Part shown: positions 35,060-48,700 of the stretch, piece by piece
Layout: every line of letters begins with the position of its first letter
How positions within the stretch are numbered: the first letter of the stretch is position 1
Origin: Otatea glauca
Lineage: Eukaryota; Streptophyta; Magnoliopsida; Poales; Poaceae
Direction: 5' to 3'
Length of the DNA: 64,000 nt
Assembly (NCBI GenBank): GCA_036346275.1
Contig: CM070711.1
Coordinates: 52,639,435 to 52,703,434 of the forward strand
Position numbers and translations under genes: made by a program
The notes under the pieces: model-generated
What the model saw: only the letters and a program-made list of their open reading frames with translations
Databases searched by the model: none
What the model was told of the DNA's origin: nothing

Positions 35060-36300
35060 GTTGTGAAGAACTTGTGTACATACATAGTTTCTTAGTCTAT
35101 TTGTGTGCATATGTCTTGGAGTCAACTACAGTCAACGACGAGGGGAACCAAGACTTGGTTGGAAGAACCAAGGTTTAGAATAGTCATGAATGCCAAGTAA
35201 AATGGTTGGACTCAAGTAGGCAGCAAGATGAACAAGAATCATGGAAAGCAGTGACCTTGTTGAGGCAAGGTGGTGTGAGTGGTGCACCAAGTGACATGGG
35301 CCAGTGCAAATAGAGAAGGTTCAGTGGATCCAGATGTGTGTGAGATCTAACAACAAGTTATTGGGTTCCATGGGCTACGTGTCGAAGCATGTGGAGATTC
35401 TTTGAGGTGAAGGTATGGCTAAAGGTCTTAGAGGTTATTTTGGTAAAGCGCCCAATACCAGAAAAGTGGTGAAGTGCAAACTCACGGTGATGGTCTAAGT
35501 GGCTTAGGTCAATTCAAAGAGGAAGGGTCAAGTGGATTCAGATAATGGAGCTTCATGGTGAAGATTGCTTTGAAAAGTGAGCAAAAGTTTGGTGTGAGTT
35601 AGAAAACCGTTATATTGTGGGTTTTTAGGTTTACCTATGAGCTAGTGGATATATAGTATCCAGTAAGTTTCAAATCTAGGGTTATGAGAGAGTGGTAGGT
35701 GTGAGCCACTACTGTGAAAGGAGATGGGGAGGTATACCTCCATACATCCAAGCCTTGAGAGAAATAGCCTTATGTAGGTTGAGACAATGAGATCATGAGT
35801 AGGTTGCCCTAGTGGTTCATATCCTCCATAGGAAGTGGCTATAAACATTCCTTGTCAAGTAGTAATAAAATCCTCAAATTCATCCAAGATGTTATGCTCT
35901 TGTTCTTAATGTTGCTTTCTTGATTTGGTTGTGTTTTTGCCTCTCCTTCCTCTCTTATTGATCTTGTCCTTGTATGAGGATGTGTAAGAGGCGGTTTTGA
36001 TTCTAGGAGTCCAGATCCCATCCTACTAGGCACTTTTTGATCTAAGTTCTTGAAAGTTGTTCCTTGGGTTGAAAAGGGTGAAATCAAGGGTTTATTGCTT
36101 CTGTTTTTTTTGTCTTGGTTATTGCTGTGATTTAGAGTAGTAGGATGTGTGGGGAATCATCCTTGATCATGTTGGCTTGACTCCTTCCACGAGCTACTAG
36201 AAATCATGGTTTTTAGTTCTTGATTAGTGTTTTTAGATTTACTATCCTTTCTACATCAAATTTTGATTTTGATTTGACTTATTGGGTGCCATGATGAAAA
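35060..36300 (+). mobile_element. SIRE/Maximus-like LTR fragment
   Basis: Non-coding sequence with GTGGGTTTTTAGGTTTACCT, GTATCCAGTAAGTTTCAAATC and TCTAGGGTTATGAGAGAG. It parallels the wording of the plus-strand LTR-like tail at 63641-64000 (GTTGGGTTTCGGGTTAGCCC; ATATCCACTTGTGTG; TCTAGGGTTAGGGTT). Ends are not defined and no internal region is present. Confidence 0.45.
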
Positions 36301-36715
36301 GAATATGTACTTTGTTCCAAGTTGATCAAACATCCGAGCACTAAGTTTGGTTAAGTTTTGATCAAGTTTGTGTTATCTGTGTTTCGGATCCTCAGTTTCA
36401 ACAAGATCATCTGGAAGTTAGTTTCTACAATAGTTGGCTTGTCTTTTTTGGTTTTTCATGGTGTGTATGTATGTTTAGGCTCTGATCTTCATTGCTTCTT
36501 GTAGCTTAGGGAAAAGGAGCCTAGAATACTCGGGGAAAGTTTTCTGCTTCATTCATCTCCTCTCTAATCATCGGCCACGACCCTACAGTTACTCTAGGTT
36601 TGATCAAACTCTAGCCATGGTCATAGCAAAGTATAGCCATGAAGCTAGTCATGGCCAAAATGCGCTAGACATGGGACAACCTTGAAAAGTTCTCCACACC
36701 GCTAGTTCACGATGG
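36301..36715. other. intergenic, no gene seen
   Basis: Unassigned, moderately AT-rich, no conserved frame. Confidence 0.4.
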
Positions 36716-36952
36716 CTCCCCTCCAGTCACAAGTATATGTTGTTTTGAGATACATGTAGTCACATTTTCAAAACATTGGCTATGTTATACTTTTCAATAT
36801 TTAAATTGCACTTATGATAATTATATGGGTATATTTTTCTCAAAAAGTACTTTAATAGTATTATAATTTTATTGAGTTTTATAAATACATTATAATAGAA
36901 ATTAGTGATCGAAGTAACATTTTGAAGACCATGTATTTGTGACTGGAGGGAG
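36716..36952. mobile_element. Stowaway-type MITE
   Basis: About 237 bp, AT-rich, with terminal inverted repeats: left CTCCCCTCCAGTCACAAGTA, right end reverse complement CTCCCTCCAGTCACAAATAC. CTCCCTCC-type ends mark Mariner-derived Stowaway MITEs in grasses. The expected TA target duplication is not intact. Confidence 0.8.
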
Positions 36953-37754
36953 ACTTCCAATAATCCAATCTATCAGGAACAATGTTCTAATTAGCTAGCT
37001 ATAGCTTTTTTTGGACCCTTAAACGCGAAGCTACGGGCTAATGTTCCGCTATATTAGTTACAACCACTATAGCTAGTGATAACTCCAATATACGTTGTAG
37101 CTAGCGATAGCTTCGCTATCCTACATAGGTACCCACAAGCAAAAACATTGGGTTTATTTTAAAATCCAACATTACTAGAAGGCTTAAATGCATCTATTAT
37201 AGGGCTAAACTATGAGAAAACCTAGTAAAATGCCTCATCTTGCTTTTTTCAATAATCCAACATTAATATTTCTTAATGATTAAGTACTTGTTGTTAAAAA
37301 CATTATGATATAGTTATCACTTATGGAGTTTGACATGTGTTAGCGTGTTTGTTGATTCCAAACTTGACCATATTCTTATTATAAAAATATTAATACCTTC
37401 AATACCATGGCTTTATAATTTGTTTGGAGGTGACTTATATTATATACATATATAATTTTTAAATTTTTAATTCTGAAAACGCAATAAAGGATAGTTTCCA
37501 CGGTAGCTAATGATAGCTACTGTAGCTTTTTTGGGACCTTACCATGAAACCGCGAAAATCGTGATTTGAAACCTTGATCAGGAAATCTTCCCTTGCCGTT
37601 TTTCCTTTTAGAAACGCACATAAATCACCATTGGCGGCTTCCTTCTTGACCATAGTGACAAGCCGGCAAGCAGCAAAGCATTTAAATGGGACAAAAAAAT
37701 AATGGGGAATTACAAATACCGATCCATAAATCAGTCGAAGTTTGATTTATTCCT
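36953..37754. other. intergenic; possible decayed hAT-like fragment, no gene seen
   Basis: Two related segments with GCTATAGCTTTTTTTGGACC and GCTACTGTAGCTTTTTTGGGACC flank AT-rich DNA, suggesting a degraded non-coding element. It ends with TTCCT (37750-37754), the left target duplication of E2. Confidence 0.35.
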
Positions 37755-38209
37755 TGTTGGTGCCAAAAACTTGAAGTAGGGTTTCTAGCCACAGCACATC
37801 AGATGAACACCTGGTTCAGGAAGTGCCAACCGATTTGACCTTGGGGCGTAGTCGATCAAGACCAATAATTGGCGATGCGCAACTTTATTGATCGAAACCA
37901 GATTACAAGAAGGCTAAATTACAGAACTACTTCTAGTCGATAGGAAATAAAGGAGAATAACATAAACTCGTGGATTTTATTGTGGTTGGTTGTTCTTGTT
38001 GTCTACCTTCGTTCACCTTTTATACCCAATGGCCGATCGAGTCCTATTACAACTCGTCCCACAGCGTGATCCGTATCAGCCTCTATTTGGATGGTGCTTT
38101 TCTTAACAACCTATTCCGTTTCAAAATATCTTCAATCTGTATCCTGGTTGTATCTTGTTGACCTTGGACTGTCGATTTTGACAATATCTGCCAATTTTTG
38201 GTGCAAACA
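37755..38209 (-). repeat. E2 3' LTR (left)
   Basis: 455 bp. Minus-strand TATA-like GGGTATAAAAGGTG. It carries 36 bp (about 37942-37977) missing from the other LTR. Confidence 0.95.
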
Positions 38210-38225
38210 TATGCCCCCCATTTTT
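38210..38225 (-). other. E2 polypurine tract
   Basis: Minus strand AAAAATGGGGGGCATA directly before the 3' LTR. Confidence 0.75.
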
Positions 38226-38252
38226 GGGAGATAACTTGTTATCTGCCAAAAA
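38221..38252. other. E2 conserved 32-nt near-palindrome beside the polypurine tract
   Basis: Arms TTTTTGG-g-AGATAAC and GTTATCT-g-CCAAAAA surround TT. Same length, position and arms as at 27561-27592 in E1, and upstream of the antisense start at 38538. Confidence 0.75.
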
Positions 38253-38537
38253 TCTTCGCTTGTCGGATTGTACTCCATCGGCTTTTGTCGAACCATATGT
38301 GGTAACAGTCGCATTTATTGCACCGTAACTCTTTGATGTGTGTATTGTGTGTTTTAACTGTTCGCGCCCCTCGAGATCCTCCTTCCCGCCTTTTCAACTT
38401 TTCATCGTGCTATAAAATGTGGCCCCCACATACGGTCATTTTCACGTGCTCGAGCTCTCCAAACAATTGCAATCAGCTTACTGCTTCAGTTTGCAAGCCC
38501 CCATTTCGTGAATCGGCTTTTAATCAAGATCGGCTGA

Positions 38538-41454
38538 ATGGATCCCTCTCAAGTACTTATTCCGATTCGTGATAGTAATGACCAATTTTACCTAGGCCTA
38601 ACAGGGAATTTAGATGCCGACATAGTTATCAACGAAGAGATTCCTCGCCTTCCTCTATCGGCTGCCGGGTACAATATAGAAGGATGGAGTAAAAGCTTTA
38701 GAACCTGGCCGATAGCACTCAAGGGGTGGAGGTCTTGTTATATCCGCGTAGCAGCTCAAAAAAGAGAGATATGGGAGAGGATGGGTATAGCAGAGTGTCT
38801 TACTTTTTCTTTAGCCAATCCAGAGGCCAATGAGCTCTTAGTGGCCACGGCATGCTATTTTTAGTTGGACACATTCAATGCTTTCATGTTTCACACTGGT
38901 CTCATCGGCCCGACCCTTCTAGATATGGCTCAGTTGTGCTACCTTGGACCAGATGGTGAGTAGATATCGGCTTTTAGTGGCAAACCAAGATATAAGTTGA
39001 TCCAGTCCAAAGGCGAAGGATGGAGCAAGTACATCGGCAACAACAATAAGGTGAACGAGCCAGTATCGGACGAAGAACATGTTTCCTTTCTAACTTGTTC
39101 TACGGGGCTTCTCTTGGGCCTATTCTACGGGGCTTCTCTTGGGCCGACACAAGTATATCAGTTGATAGCAGAGCGCCTAGTGGAAAGACATCGGCTTGCC
39201 CTAGGTAAAATGCTATTGGGAGCCGTTTATCAGATGATGTATATCATTAGGAGTCGGCTTTTCACGCAGTTCACCAAATTCTCTATCGGCAACATGGGCG
39301 GCCCTCTTTGGTTTATACAGATCTGACTATATTGCTTATTCGGCCGATCCTTCAAATTGGAGCCCACAGAGGATACGGCGTTCACGCGCGAAGATACTCC
39401 AGAAGGTGCAATACCTCAGTTTCGGGCCAGCCGATCATATGGTGAAAGGTACATTATGTGCTCCGGGAGCGAGACAAAGATCACCCCCATCGATTCAAAG
39501 AAATACTTATCATTCTTTCTGAATTTGAGCAGTGACGATTTCGGCCAACAAGACTTTTTCAGATACAGTGACGTAGCCGATTTTTCTTGGCCATCTTTTC
39601 TGCATTTAGAAGCCAATAGTTCTTTGATGCCTCAATCAACCTTGGATTTTTATAAAGTATTTATTTCCCCGAGTGTATTGCACGTTAGCTTCAATACTAG
39701 AAATCGGACTTTTCAGCTATCGTACAAATTTTACCACCCTTCAATATATGCTCGATAGTTGGGTTTCGGCCAAGTTATACCTTGCCTTCAACTTCTTGAT
39801 CGGCTTCAGTCCAGAGCCAGAGTACGGAATGCTGCAGTGGTAAGTATCGTTTTGGAGATAGCCGATGACTTCCAGATTGAGGATCTGTCGCTTTTTTCTT
39901 GAATTCCTAACGAGCAAGCTGCTTCACTTCGTGGTGGTCTTCTGTAGCGGAGGCACTTTTCTTGGAGCAGACACCATCAACCATTGTTAACGCCTTTCTT
40001 CCGATTGTACCTAAGCCGACGGTAGTTGCTGATACCGATTCGAGTGATGAATCTAGCTCTAACTCACCCAGATGCACTAACAGAAGCTAAGTAGATATTA
40101 CTGGCGAGGTATCGACCAAACAGATCTTATTTTACCTTATTAATTTTTTTTAATAATTCTCTAATAGGCTTTTTTCCTCTTCTGCAGACTAAGGTTGCCA
40201 GCAAGAAGCCGATTTTAGGCCAATCAGGTAGCAGCCAAGGCAAAAAGCTACACCAATCGACTGGCCTGACAGGATATACCTCTGGCACTTTGGGCATTCA
40301 AAGCCCATCGCTGTCGGATATAGAGAAAAAGCAGCAACCCAGTAAGTATACTTCATTCGACCGATCGCTTTCGCCCATACTCAGATACTAATTCCTGGTC
40401 AACTTTCAAAAAAGAAGGCGAAATCGACCAAGGCACCTGCCAAGAGATGCTCCAAGCCTCAAGAGAGAGTGGTGAAAGCTCACCACACACATTAGCTATT
40501 AGAGAGGTGTTTTTTATAATATCATGGTTCACCAATATCGGCCTAATCTATTTTGTTGTTTCATTTTTAGCCGACTGCATCAGCGTAGATTGCCAGCATT
40601 TTGGCTGATCTTCCTACTTCTTCAGAGCTTCCACCGCCGCCATCTCAGCCAACGCCGTTGGCTCCCATTGCTGTCACTGTTGCGTTGCCATCGTTTGATC
40701 CCACGAATTTACTGGGTTTTCCATGGACGAACTCGAGGACTTAGGTGAAGTGGGGGCAGTGGACACAGGATTATCCGGCCGATGTCCAGAGGATTTTGGA
40801 GGTGTCCCAAGAAGCATCGGCTGCCATGACAGTTGCTCCAGGAATGCAAGAAAGGCTCAATAGGCTTTTTGACGAAGTCATGAAGCCTGAAGCTGACCTG
40901 CTGCGGAACACCCAACCACTCCGGGACGCGATGGCAGCCATGGAAGGTGATCTGCCCTAGAGGCGATGACTACCCTTTTGGAAGTTTACCATTTTGATGG
41001 CAAGAAAAAGTTAGTCGACGCTGCCAAGGCTAGAATTGCACAAAGGGAAGCACAAGCAGCCGACCAGAAGATTCTTGATGAATTGGTGGCCGATACTAAA
41101 GCCAAGAAGAGCAAGTTTGATGCTGACATGGCATCACATAAGGCCATTAAAGTCTCCACTCAGCAGCCGGAGAAAACAAAGAAATTTTTCGAGGAAGAAT
41201 AGGCCAAGACTACAAAGCAGCTTATCGACCACCATCAACTTCTGGAGAAGTCCACATCGGCCATCAAGAATCAAAGGCTGGAGATTGCAGCAGCTGTGGC
41301 CAGCGTCACTAAGCAATCGACCAAAATTGTACCAGTACCAAGAAGCGCCAAAGAAGATGACAAGATTGTGGACGATGTGCAACGGACCATTGCCAAGGCA
41401 GCAGCTGCATTGTCGGCTTTAGGAGCTAGGCTTCCGGGTTATGGGCTTATCTAA
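38538..41454 (+). pseudogene. E2 antisense gene: plant mobile domain (PMD) protein, 4 exons inferred, decayed
   Basis: Opposite strand to gag-pol. Start MDPSQVLIPIRDSNDQFYLG at 38538, end LGARLPGYGLI-TAA at 41452-41454. PMD core: NIEGWSKSFRTWPIALKGW, IGPTLLDMAQLCYLGPDGE, GEGWSKYIGNNNK, GASLGPTQVYQLIAERL, MLLGAVYQMMYIIRSRLF. A middle part follows (QSTLDFYKVFISPSVLH; KFYHPSIYAR), then TGYTSGTLGIQS and a Lys/Ala-rich coiled tail. Inferred introns: 40109-40187, 40342-40414 and about 40511-40570, matching E1; exon 2 is 154 nt in both. Damage: TAG at 38862 and 38961, a 25-bp tandem duplication near 39098-39147 and later stops. Encoded role unknown. Confidence 0.85.
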
Positions 41455-41559
41455 TTTAAATGGCACTGTTGCAAACTTGCTTTACCTTTTGTCCAACTTT
41501 GCAATGTTCTAATCGACCATTGAAGCCGATTTTTATCGAAGTGTACTCTCTTAAGACCA

Positions 41560-44500
41560 CTTGTATGTTGTGATAAATTACTTCAATCTTCTGAGCCGAT
41601 TAAGCGCCAACCCAAACGCTAGGGTAGTACTTTTTCATATATTTTTCGTTGATCGCCTTAGGGAGAACAATTCCTTCCAATGTCTCAAGTATATACGAAT
41701 TTTCATCAACAAGCCGACTAATTTTATAGGGACCTTCCCATGTAGGAGACCATTTACCAAATCGGTTATCTCTAGTCCCGATAGATAGTATAGTTTTCTA
41801 AACTAAATCGGCTTCCCTGAATGATTTGGGCACGATCTTCTTGTTATACGCCCTTGCAACTCTCATCTTGTTCTTCTTAAGTTGATCCAATGTAGATAAA
41901 CGCAACTCAGCTAGGTCGTCTAAGTTACCGATCATCAAGTCTTTGTAATCCTGAGCCGACAATCCATTTTGTCTAGCCACTCGAATGGAATCAATGTTAA
42001 TCTCTATAGGCAAAATGGCTTCTTGATCATATACAAGCTGGTAGGGCGAAAGTTTAGTCGATCCATGGTACACTAGCCGATAGGCCCATAATGACTCTGA
42101 TAACGTCAAATGCCAATTCTTTGGCTTTTCTTCAATTTTGCTCTTAATCAGCTTAATTAGCGTTTTATTATACGACTCGCCTTGTCCGTTAGCCTGACCA
42201 TAATACGGCGACGAGTTAAGCAATTTGATGCCCAGACTTCCAGCAAAATCCCAAAATTCATCGGACATAAACATTGTGCCTTGATCCGTGGTAATAGATT
42301 GCGGGATACTACACCGATGAATAATGTGCTCATTTACAAACCTGATAGCCTCAACATTTGTAACTTTCTTAAGGGGTATAGCCTCAACCCACTTGGAGAA
42401 ATAATCGATCGTGGCCAAAATGAACTTTTGGCCTTTACTCGAAGCAGGAAATATTTGGCCGATTACATCTATTCCCTATCCTCTGAACAGCCATGGTTTG
42501 ATAATTGGATGCAAATCCGATGCTGGTGCGAGCTACGCATTGCCAAACTTCTGACAAGTCTGGAACCCTTTATAGTATCGAAAACAATCTTCCAACATCG
42601 TCAGCCAAAAACACCCTGTGCATCTAAGCATCTATTTTATCTTATGAGCCGACTGATGAGACCTGCAGATAACTTCATGCACCTCGCCCATCGCTACCTT
42701 AGCTTCATCGGCTCCAAGGCATCTCAGTAATAGCCCTTCTAACGTCCAATAATATAATACTCCTTCCAGGACTACATACTTCAACGCCTGTTGTCTAACC
42801 CTACGTTCTGTCAGCTTAGAGGGATCGATCAAGTATTCTCTTATCCTCGTTCTCCAGTCGACAATATCAACACATATTACTGCTTTGTCAACCCGCTCAG
42901 GCATTAGATATCGGCCAAGGTCCTTATATCCCGATGCTTGTTGTGCTAACAATTTAGCCATGTCATTCATTTCGCGGGGAATATGGCCGATAGAAAATGA
43001 AGTAAACGAGTTGATTGTATCGAGGCACTGTTCTAGATATCTAAATAGTATCTCATCGTGACATTGATACTCTCCTTTAACCTGCTGCACGACTAACAAA
43101 GAATCACCATAAGCTTCAACAATATCTACTCCAATAGTTTCTAACAGCTATAGACCTTTGAGCAATGCCTCATACTCTGTCTGATTATTAGAGCATTGGC
43201 TATTTAGCCGGAATACAAACTCAAAGCTACGCCTCTTAGGCGAGACAAGTACTATGCCAATGTCGTCTCCTTCTCTGCATACCGACCCGTCAAAATATAG
43301 CCGCCACGGGGCAACAGAAACTAGATCGGCAGAAGTGTCGTGTCCTGTTATAAAATTGGCTATAACCCGTCCTTTAACCACCTTAGCCGATTCGTATGAC
43401 AGATTGAACTCTATCAAAGTATAAGCCCATTTACCAAGTCGACCTCGTAAGATCGGAGCAGATAGCATGTACTTTATAATGTCGTTTTGCAAACTATCTT
43501 ACAAACCGATGCCAAAATATAATGCCCTAATTTTTTACACGCAAAATATAAAGATAGACATAATTTTTCCACGAAAGGTACCTGATTTCTGCATCTAACA
43601 GGCGTCGACTTAAGTAGAAGATTACTCTTTCTTTGCCATTGACTTCCTGTGCCAAGATAGCTTCGATAGTTTCCTCTTCAGCTGATATGTATAGCTTGAA
43701 GGGAATAATCTTTTGCAGCGCGGCCAAGATCGGAGAATTAGTCAAGTACTCCTTGATATCGTCAAAAGCCTTTTGCTGATCGGCACTCCAAACAAACTCT
43801 TGATTATCTCCCAGTTTTAACAAGGGGGTGAATGCCCAAATCCGACCAAAAAGGTTTGAGATGAATCGTCGAAGATAATTGATTTTACCGATCAACTTTT
43901 GCAACTCATTTTTGCATGTCGGCAGCTTTGTTTTGGCTATGGCCTTGACCCTTTTTGGTTCACTTTGATTCCTCTTTCATGAATCATAAAGCCCAAAAAT
44001 TGTCCAGCCGACACACTAAACGCACACTTGAAAGTATTCATTTTCAGACTGTGTGCTCTTGTATTCTAGAAAACTCTCTCTAAATCGGCCAAATGCTGTA
44101 AAACGTCTTTTGACTTCACCACGACATCGTTAATGTAGATTTCAACAATATGGCCAATTAAATCATGGAAAATCATATTCATGGCCCGCTGGTAGGTTGT
44201 ACCAGCATTTTTTAAGCCGAACGTCATAACCGTCCACTCAAATAACCCTAATGCGCCAAGGCACCTGAAGGCGTCTTAGGTATATCAGCTTTTGCCTTAA
44301 ATATCTAATTATATCCGGTGTTACCATCTAAAAACTGTTAATTTTGTTTCCTAATGCAGTGTCGATAAGCATATTGGCTATTGACATCGGATACTCATCT
44401 TTTGGTGTAGTTTTATTTAAATCCCTAAATTCAACACACACCCTAAGTTTTCCGTTTTTCTTCATAACGGGAACAGTATTAGAGACCCACTCAGCATATC

Positions 44501-45720
44501 AGCAAGACCGGATAAATTTGGCCTCCAACAATTTCTTCTTTTATAATATTGTACAAGGCTAGATTAAAACATCTAGGATATTGCTTAAACGGCAGATACC
44601 CTGTCCTTATAGGTAGCCGATGTTCAACAAGTTATCGACTTAAACCAGGCATCTCGTGATATTCCCAAGCAAAACAATCTTTATAATCTTTAAGAATCTC
44701 GACCAACTTTTCCTTGTATGTCTCATCCAATTTTGCACTAATGAAAGTTGGTCTTTTCCTGTTGTTGTCCCCGATGTCGACTTTTCGAGAAGATCGGTTG
44801 ATGTAAATCCTTGGCCTAATTTCTCGATTTCTTGGAAATCTTTGATGGCCTCGTAGCTATCCGTCATTTGTCGATAGCTTTGCATTTTGTCTTGTGAGGT
44901 CTTCACTGTTTTCCTTGACCCCATCGGTGGACAACTTCATTTGCCCGATCAAATATGCCCGGCTTGACACTAATCGGCATAAGTCTTGTTTTACCGATGC
45001 AAATAAAGTCGCAATCATCCAATACACTGCCCGATATACATTCGGCATCTTTATGTGGCCAATTAGCATCTGAACTGGCCATCACAATGTGAGCCGATGT
45101 GTCAGTTGGGATGACTTTGACTTCGTCTCCATTCCACTGGACGAGTAACTGATGCATAGTTGACGGGATGCAACAGTTAGCATGGATCCAATCTCATCCA
45201 AGCAACACGCAGTAGTTGCCTTTGGCGTCAATAACAAAGAACGCAGTCGGCAAAGTTTTACTGCCGACAGTCAACTCCGTGACCATGACGCCCTTAGCCT
45301 CAGTGGGATCGCCTGTGAAGTCATTCAAGACCATGTTAGTTTTGATCAAGTCTTCATCGGACTTACCCAACTTCTTGCAAGTGGTGTACGGCATCAGATT
45401 TACAGTAGCTACTCCATCCACCAGCATCCTTGAGATCGGCTTGATGTTTATATATCCTTTTAGATACAACGGCTTTAGATGCCATGAGTGTCGCGAGGTT
45501 TCTCAAAGACTGCATCTTGAGCGCCTAAACACAGTTGAACAAATGTTTCCTTGGCCAATTTAGTTTTGATCTTGAACTCGACCGGCAACGTGAACACCAT
45601 ATTTACATCCATTGGAGGCGTATCATTCCGAATCATCGGCGAACCCAAGTCATCGGCTGAATCCGTTTCCTCCTCGATTTGGTCCTTTCTCCTCCATTCC
45701 TTTTTCACAGTCTTAATCAG
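41560..45720 (-). pseudogene. E2 pol (PR-RT-RNase H-aRNase H-INT), broken
   Basis: Retropepsin-like RMLVDGVATVNLMPY near 45390-45434. RT about 44640-43905 is frameshifted, with VPVMKKNGKLRVC and YIND at 44126-44137 in place of YIDD. RNase H is at 43527-43904 (SADQQKAFDDIKEYLTNSPI; LYISAEEETIEAILAQE). The second RNase H is at 43148-43492 (APWRLYFDGSVCREGDDIGI; CSNNQTEYEALLKGL). Integrase spans 43099-41560 with VICRSHQSAHKIK, then IDYFSKWVEAIPLKK, TTDQGTMFMSDEF and GQGESYNKTL; all three catalytic acids are present. Its core frame (42418-41798) is the longest open pol piece in the element. Confidence 0.9.
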
Positions 45721-48700
45721 CTGAAGCTCGTTGAATGCTTGGTCCCTCTACTTCTCTTACTCGGCCTCTCTCATCTCGTGGGTCCTTATCCTGTGTAGCT
45801 TTCTGTGCTGTGATCGACTAATGCCTGGTGGACACCATCTCAGCTGGGGCTCAATTGGTTTGTGGATTTTTCCAGCCAGATCTTGTTCTAACGCAGAACT
45901 CGACTCGGCCTATACCTTAGTCCGATTCGGTTGAGAAATCCTTTCCTGAATCGACTTTCTATACATGGTGTTAGGACGATTCCTAATCGGCCCAGACAAT
46001 CTGTCCTGGACCAGTCGCCTAGGCCAATCGTCCCTAGAGTAATGCTTCATCGGACAGGAATATGGTGATGGCAGCGCTACTCCTCTCTCCGAATAGAATT
46101 GCAAAAAAGGACACCTTTGATGGGCCCTCTCAAGGTTCTCAGGCCAATACAGGTTGTCTAGCCGATACAGAGGATAGTGTGGTCGGCTACTCATCTTGTC
46201 ATACTTTTCCAGTAACTGTGAGAAAGTTGGCTTTGGCCGATTAGTCGGTTTCTTTGGTGGTGACTTCGCCGCCTTGTACCACTTGCCAACTTCTGGATCC
46301 CCTTTTGGCTTGACGGTCTTGGAGTTCTTACCATCACGATCGGCTTCTATCCTCAGCGAACCGATCGTGATTTTAAGGGTCTCGTCACCGCTTGGGCTCG
46401 GTCGAATGTTGACACGTCGAGCCCACTTTGGTTCTTCATCCTCCATCGGCTCCTTCCCTTTGCGTGAGCATTGCACCATATTTATGGGGAAGGGATCGAC
46501 ATCAACTTGCATGGTCGGCTCATCTGCAAACATTAGCCGACTGTCTTCAATGGCCGACTAAATCTGCTGGCAGAAAATATTGCAATCGTCAGTATTATGA
46601 GAAAAAGAGTGATGCCACTTGCAATACCTTCGCTTCTTGATCTCGTCAGCCGATGGTATGACATGCCCCTCGAGCAATCGTATTATTTTTTATTGCAACA
46701 ATAAGTCAAAAATACGATCACATTTGGAGACGTCAAATGCATACTTAACTTTTGACTTATTTTTAGTCGGCTTAAGCCATGAACAGACCAAGGATTTTTT
46801 AGAACCCTTGACCCACTCGGCTATATTCACTTCTGCCTCATCGTCTTCAGAGGATTCGCTCGAACAATAATCGACCATATTGACTTTAACCTTATCCATT
46901 TCTTTATTATTGCCGTTAACTTTAAATTTATCCTGTAATCCCCTATTGTCAGGATATCGGTTTTCTTGAGCCGACACATGATGAAGCAGGTGACTCAAGT
47001 CGGTGAACTCTTGCCCATCAAACTTTTCCTCAGCGAGGGAATTAACCCCTGGAAAGCCAAATCGGCTAGTTGATTGACAGGCAATGTGACACTAAAACAC
47101 CAATTTTAAAATTTCTTAAACCTCTTAATATAATTAGCCACCGATTCCCCATTTTTGGTAGACGGAGCTTAGATCTGATATTCTAAGTTCCAGGCTACCG
47201 TGGAATCGGCTTTCCAAATCGTTCTAAAAGTGGACCGAATTTGGGGGTAAACTGGTAAACCAAGTAAAAGCTAGCCCTGATAAAGACAACAGGAATAATC
47301 TATTTTTTAGCTCGTCGGCCTGAGTAGCTTCGGCACATTGGGCGATAAAGCATCCGATGTGCTCCAGAGTTGTGATCGAATCATCCCCAGAAAACTTGGC
47401 AAAATCAGGGACTTTAAAATTATGTGGGTACGGTATACGATCTATGTAATCAGGGTACGGCTTTTTATAGCCGATAACTCTACCATTTGGCTGTAAGCCG
47501 AATTGATCTCTAAATACGGTTGAATTCTGGTCGGCCCAATTGACATTATTAGCTGACAAGGTATACGATCGATATATACTAAACTAGTAATCAGAGGGGG
47601 TTGAATGATTGCGCGGAAGCTAAAAACAAATTTTTGATCTATTAAAAATCCACCCCAATTCAGACTCAAATAATTGCTTCGTATTCAACAAAACAGAGTA
47701 GATGCATTCGGTAAATCGCGGTTTCCTGGAGATCCAACTGTCGGATTGACCTGAAACTTAAACTGTAGAAACTAGATTCCAATACGAATCTAATCAAAAA
47801 AGACTAAGCACGATCGGACCTACGGATCAAAAGTTATTAACCTCGCAAGCTTACTGTGACAGATTATGACGAGAACTAACATAACCCTAATTCCGTAATT
47901 AATCACAATCTACAAAAAGATTAACCAACGAAACTTTGAGAGACACTAAGTTAATGCCCTAGGAAAGTTTTGGATGGATCAAATCAAGAAGAAACTCAAA
48001 GAATCAAGATAGACAATGATTCAATATACTAAACCGAAAACCGGGCAAACAAACCAGAAAGGATATAAACAGTAACCGTGGATCACTGTAGCTTCACCGA
48101 AGTCCTGTAACTCGCCGTTTACTGTAGCACCGAGAAAGTTCCGCCTCCATCAACGCTCGGATCGCCTGAAGGAATTTCTGATTTTTTATTTCTTCTCGCT
48201 AGTCTGGTTACAGTACTCCCCACAAAAGAGTACAAACCCTAATACTCAGCACTCACCTAAACAGGAGACATCCCTCTCCTATTTATAATGAGCAACACTT
48301 CGCATGCATGTCCACCTGACCCAACATGGCCCAATACATGCAAACTATCCCAAACGATTACAATTGCACGCGTACAGCCCACCTACTCGCACTCACGTGA
48401 CTAACCAGCTTCCATGTGCATCGTTCTCTAGCCCGAACGTCCCGCATGACATCCTTGACCACTAAGACCTCAGTTCCTCCCTGAATCTAGTCCCGAATCT
48501 CAGTTCCTCCATGAACCTAGTTCCGGTCCCGTCATCGACCACGTTCGCCCTCGAGCAACACCTGCACATGAACAAACAAGAAACAATTTCGAGCACAAGT
48601 CCACGACTTGACTCAAGATCAGTCCATGCAACCACTCACACGAGCGCATTGCATCAAGCAAAACCATTACCATGCTATCACAAGCATATCAAGTAATTAT

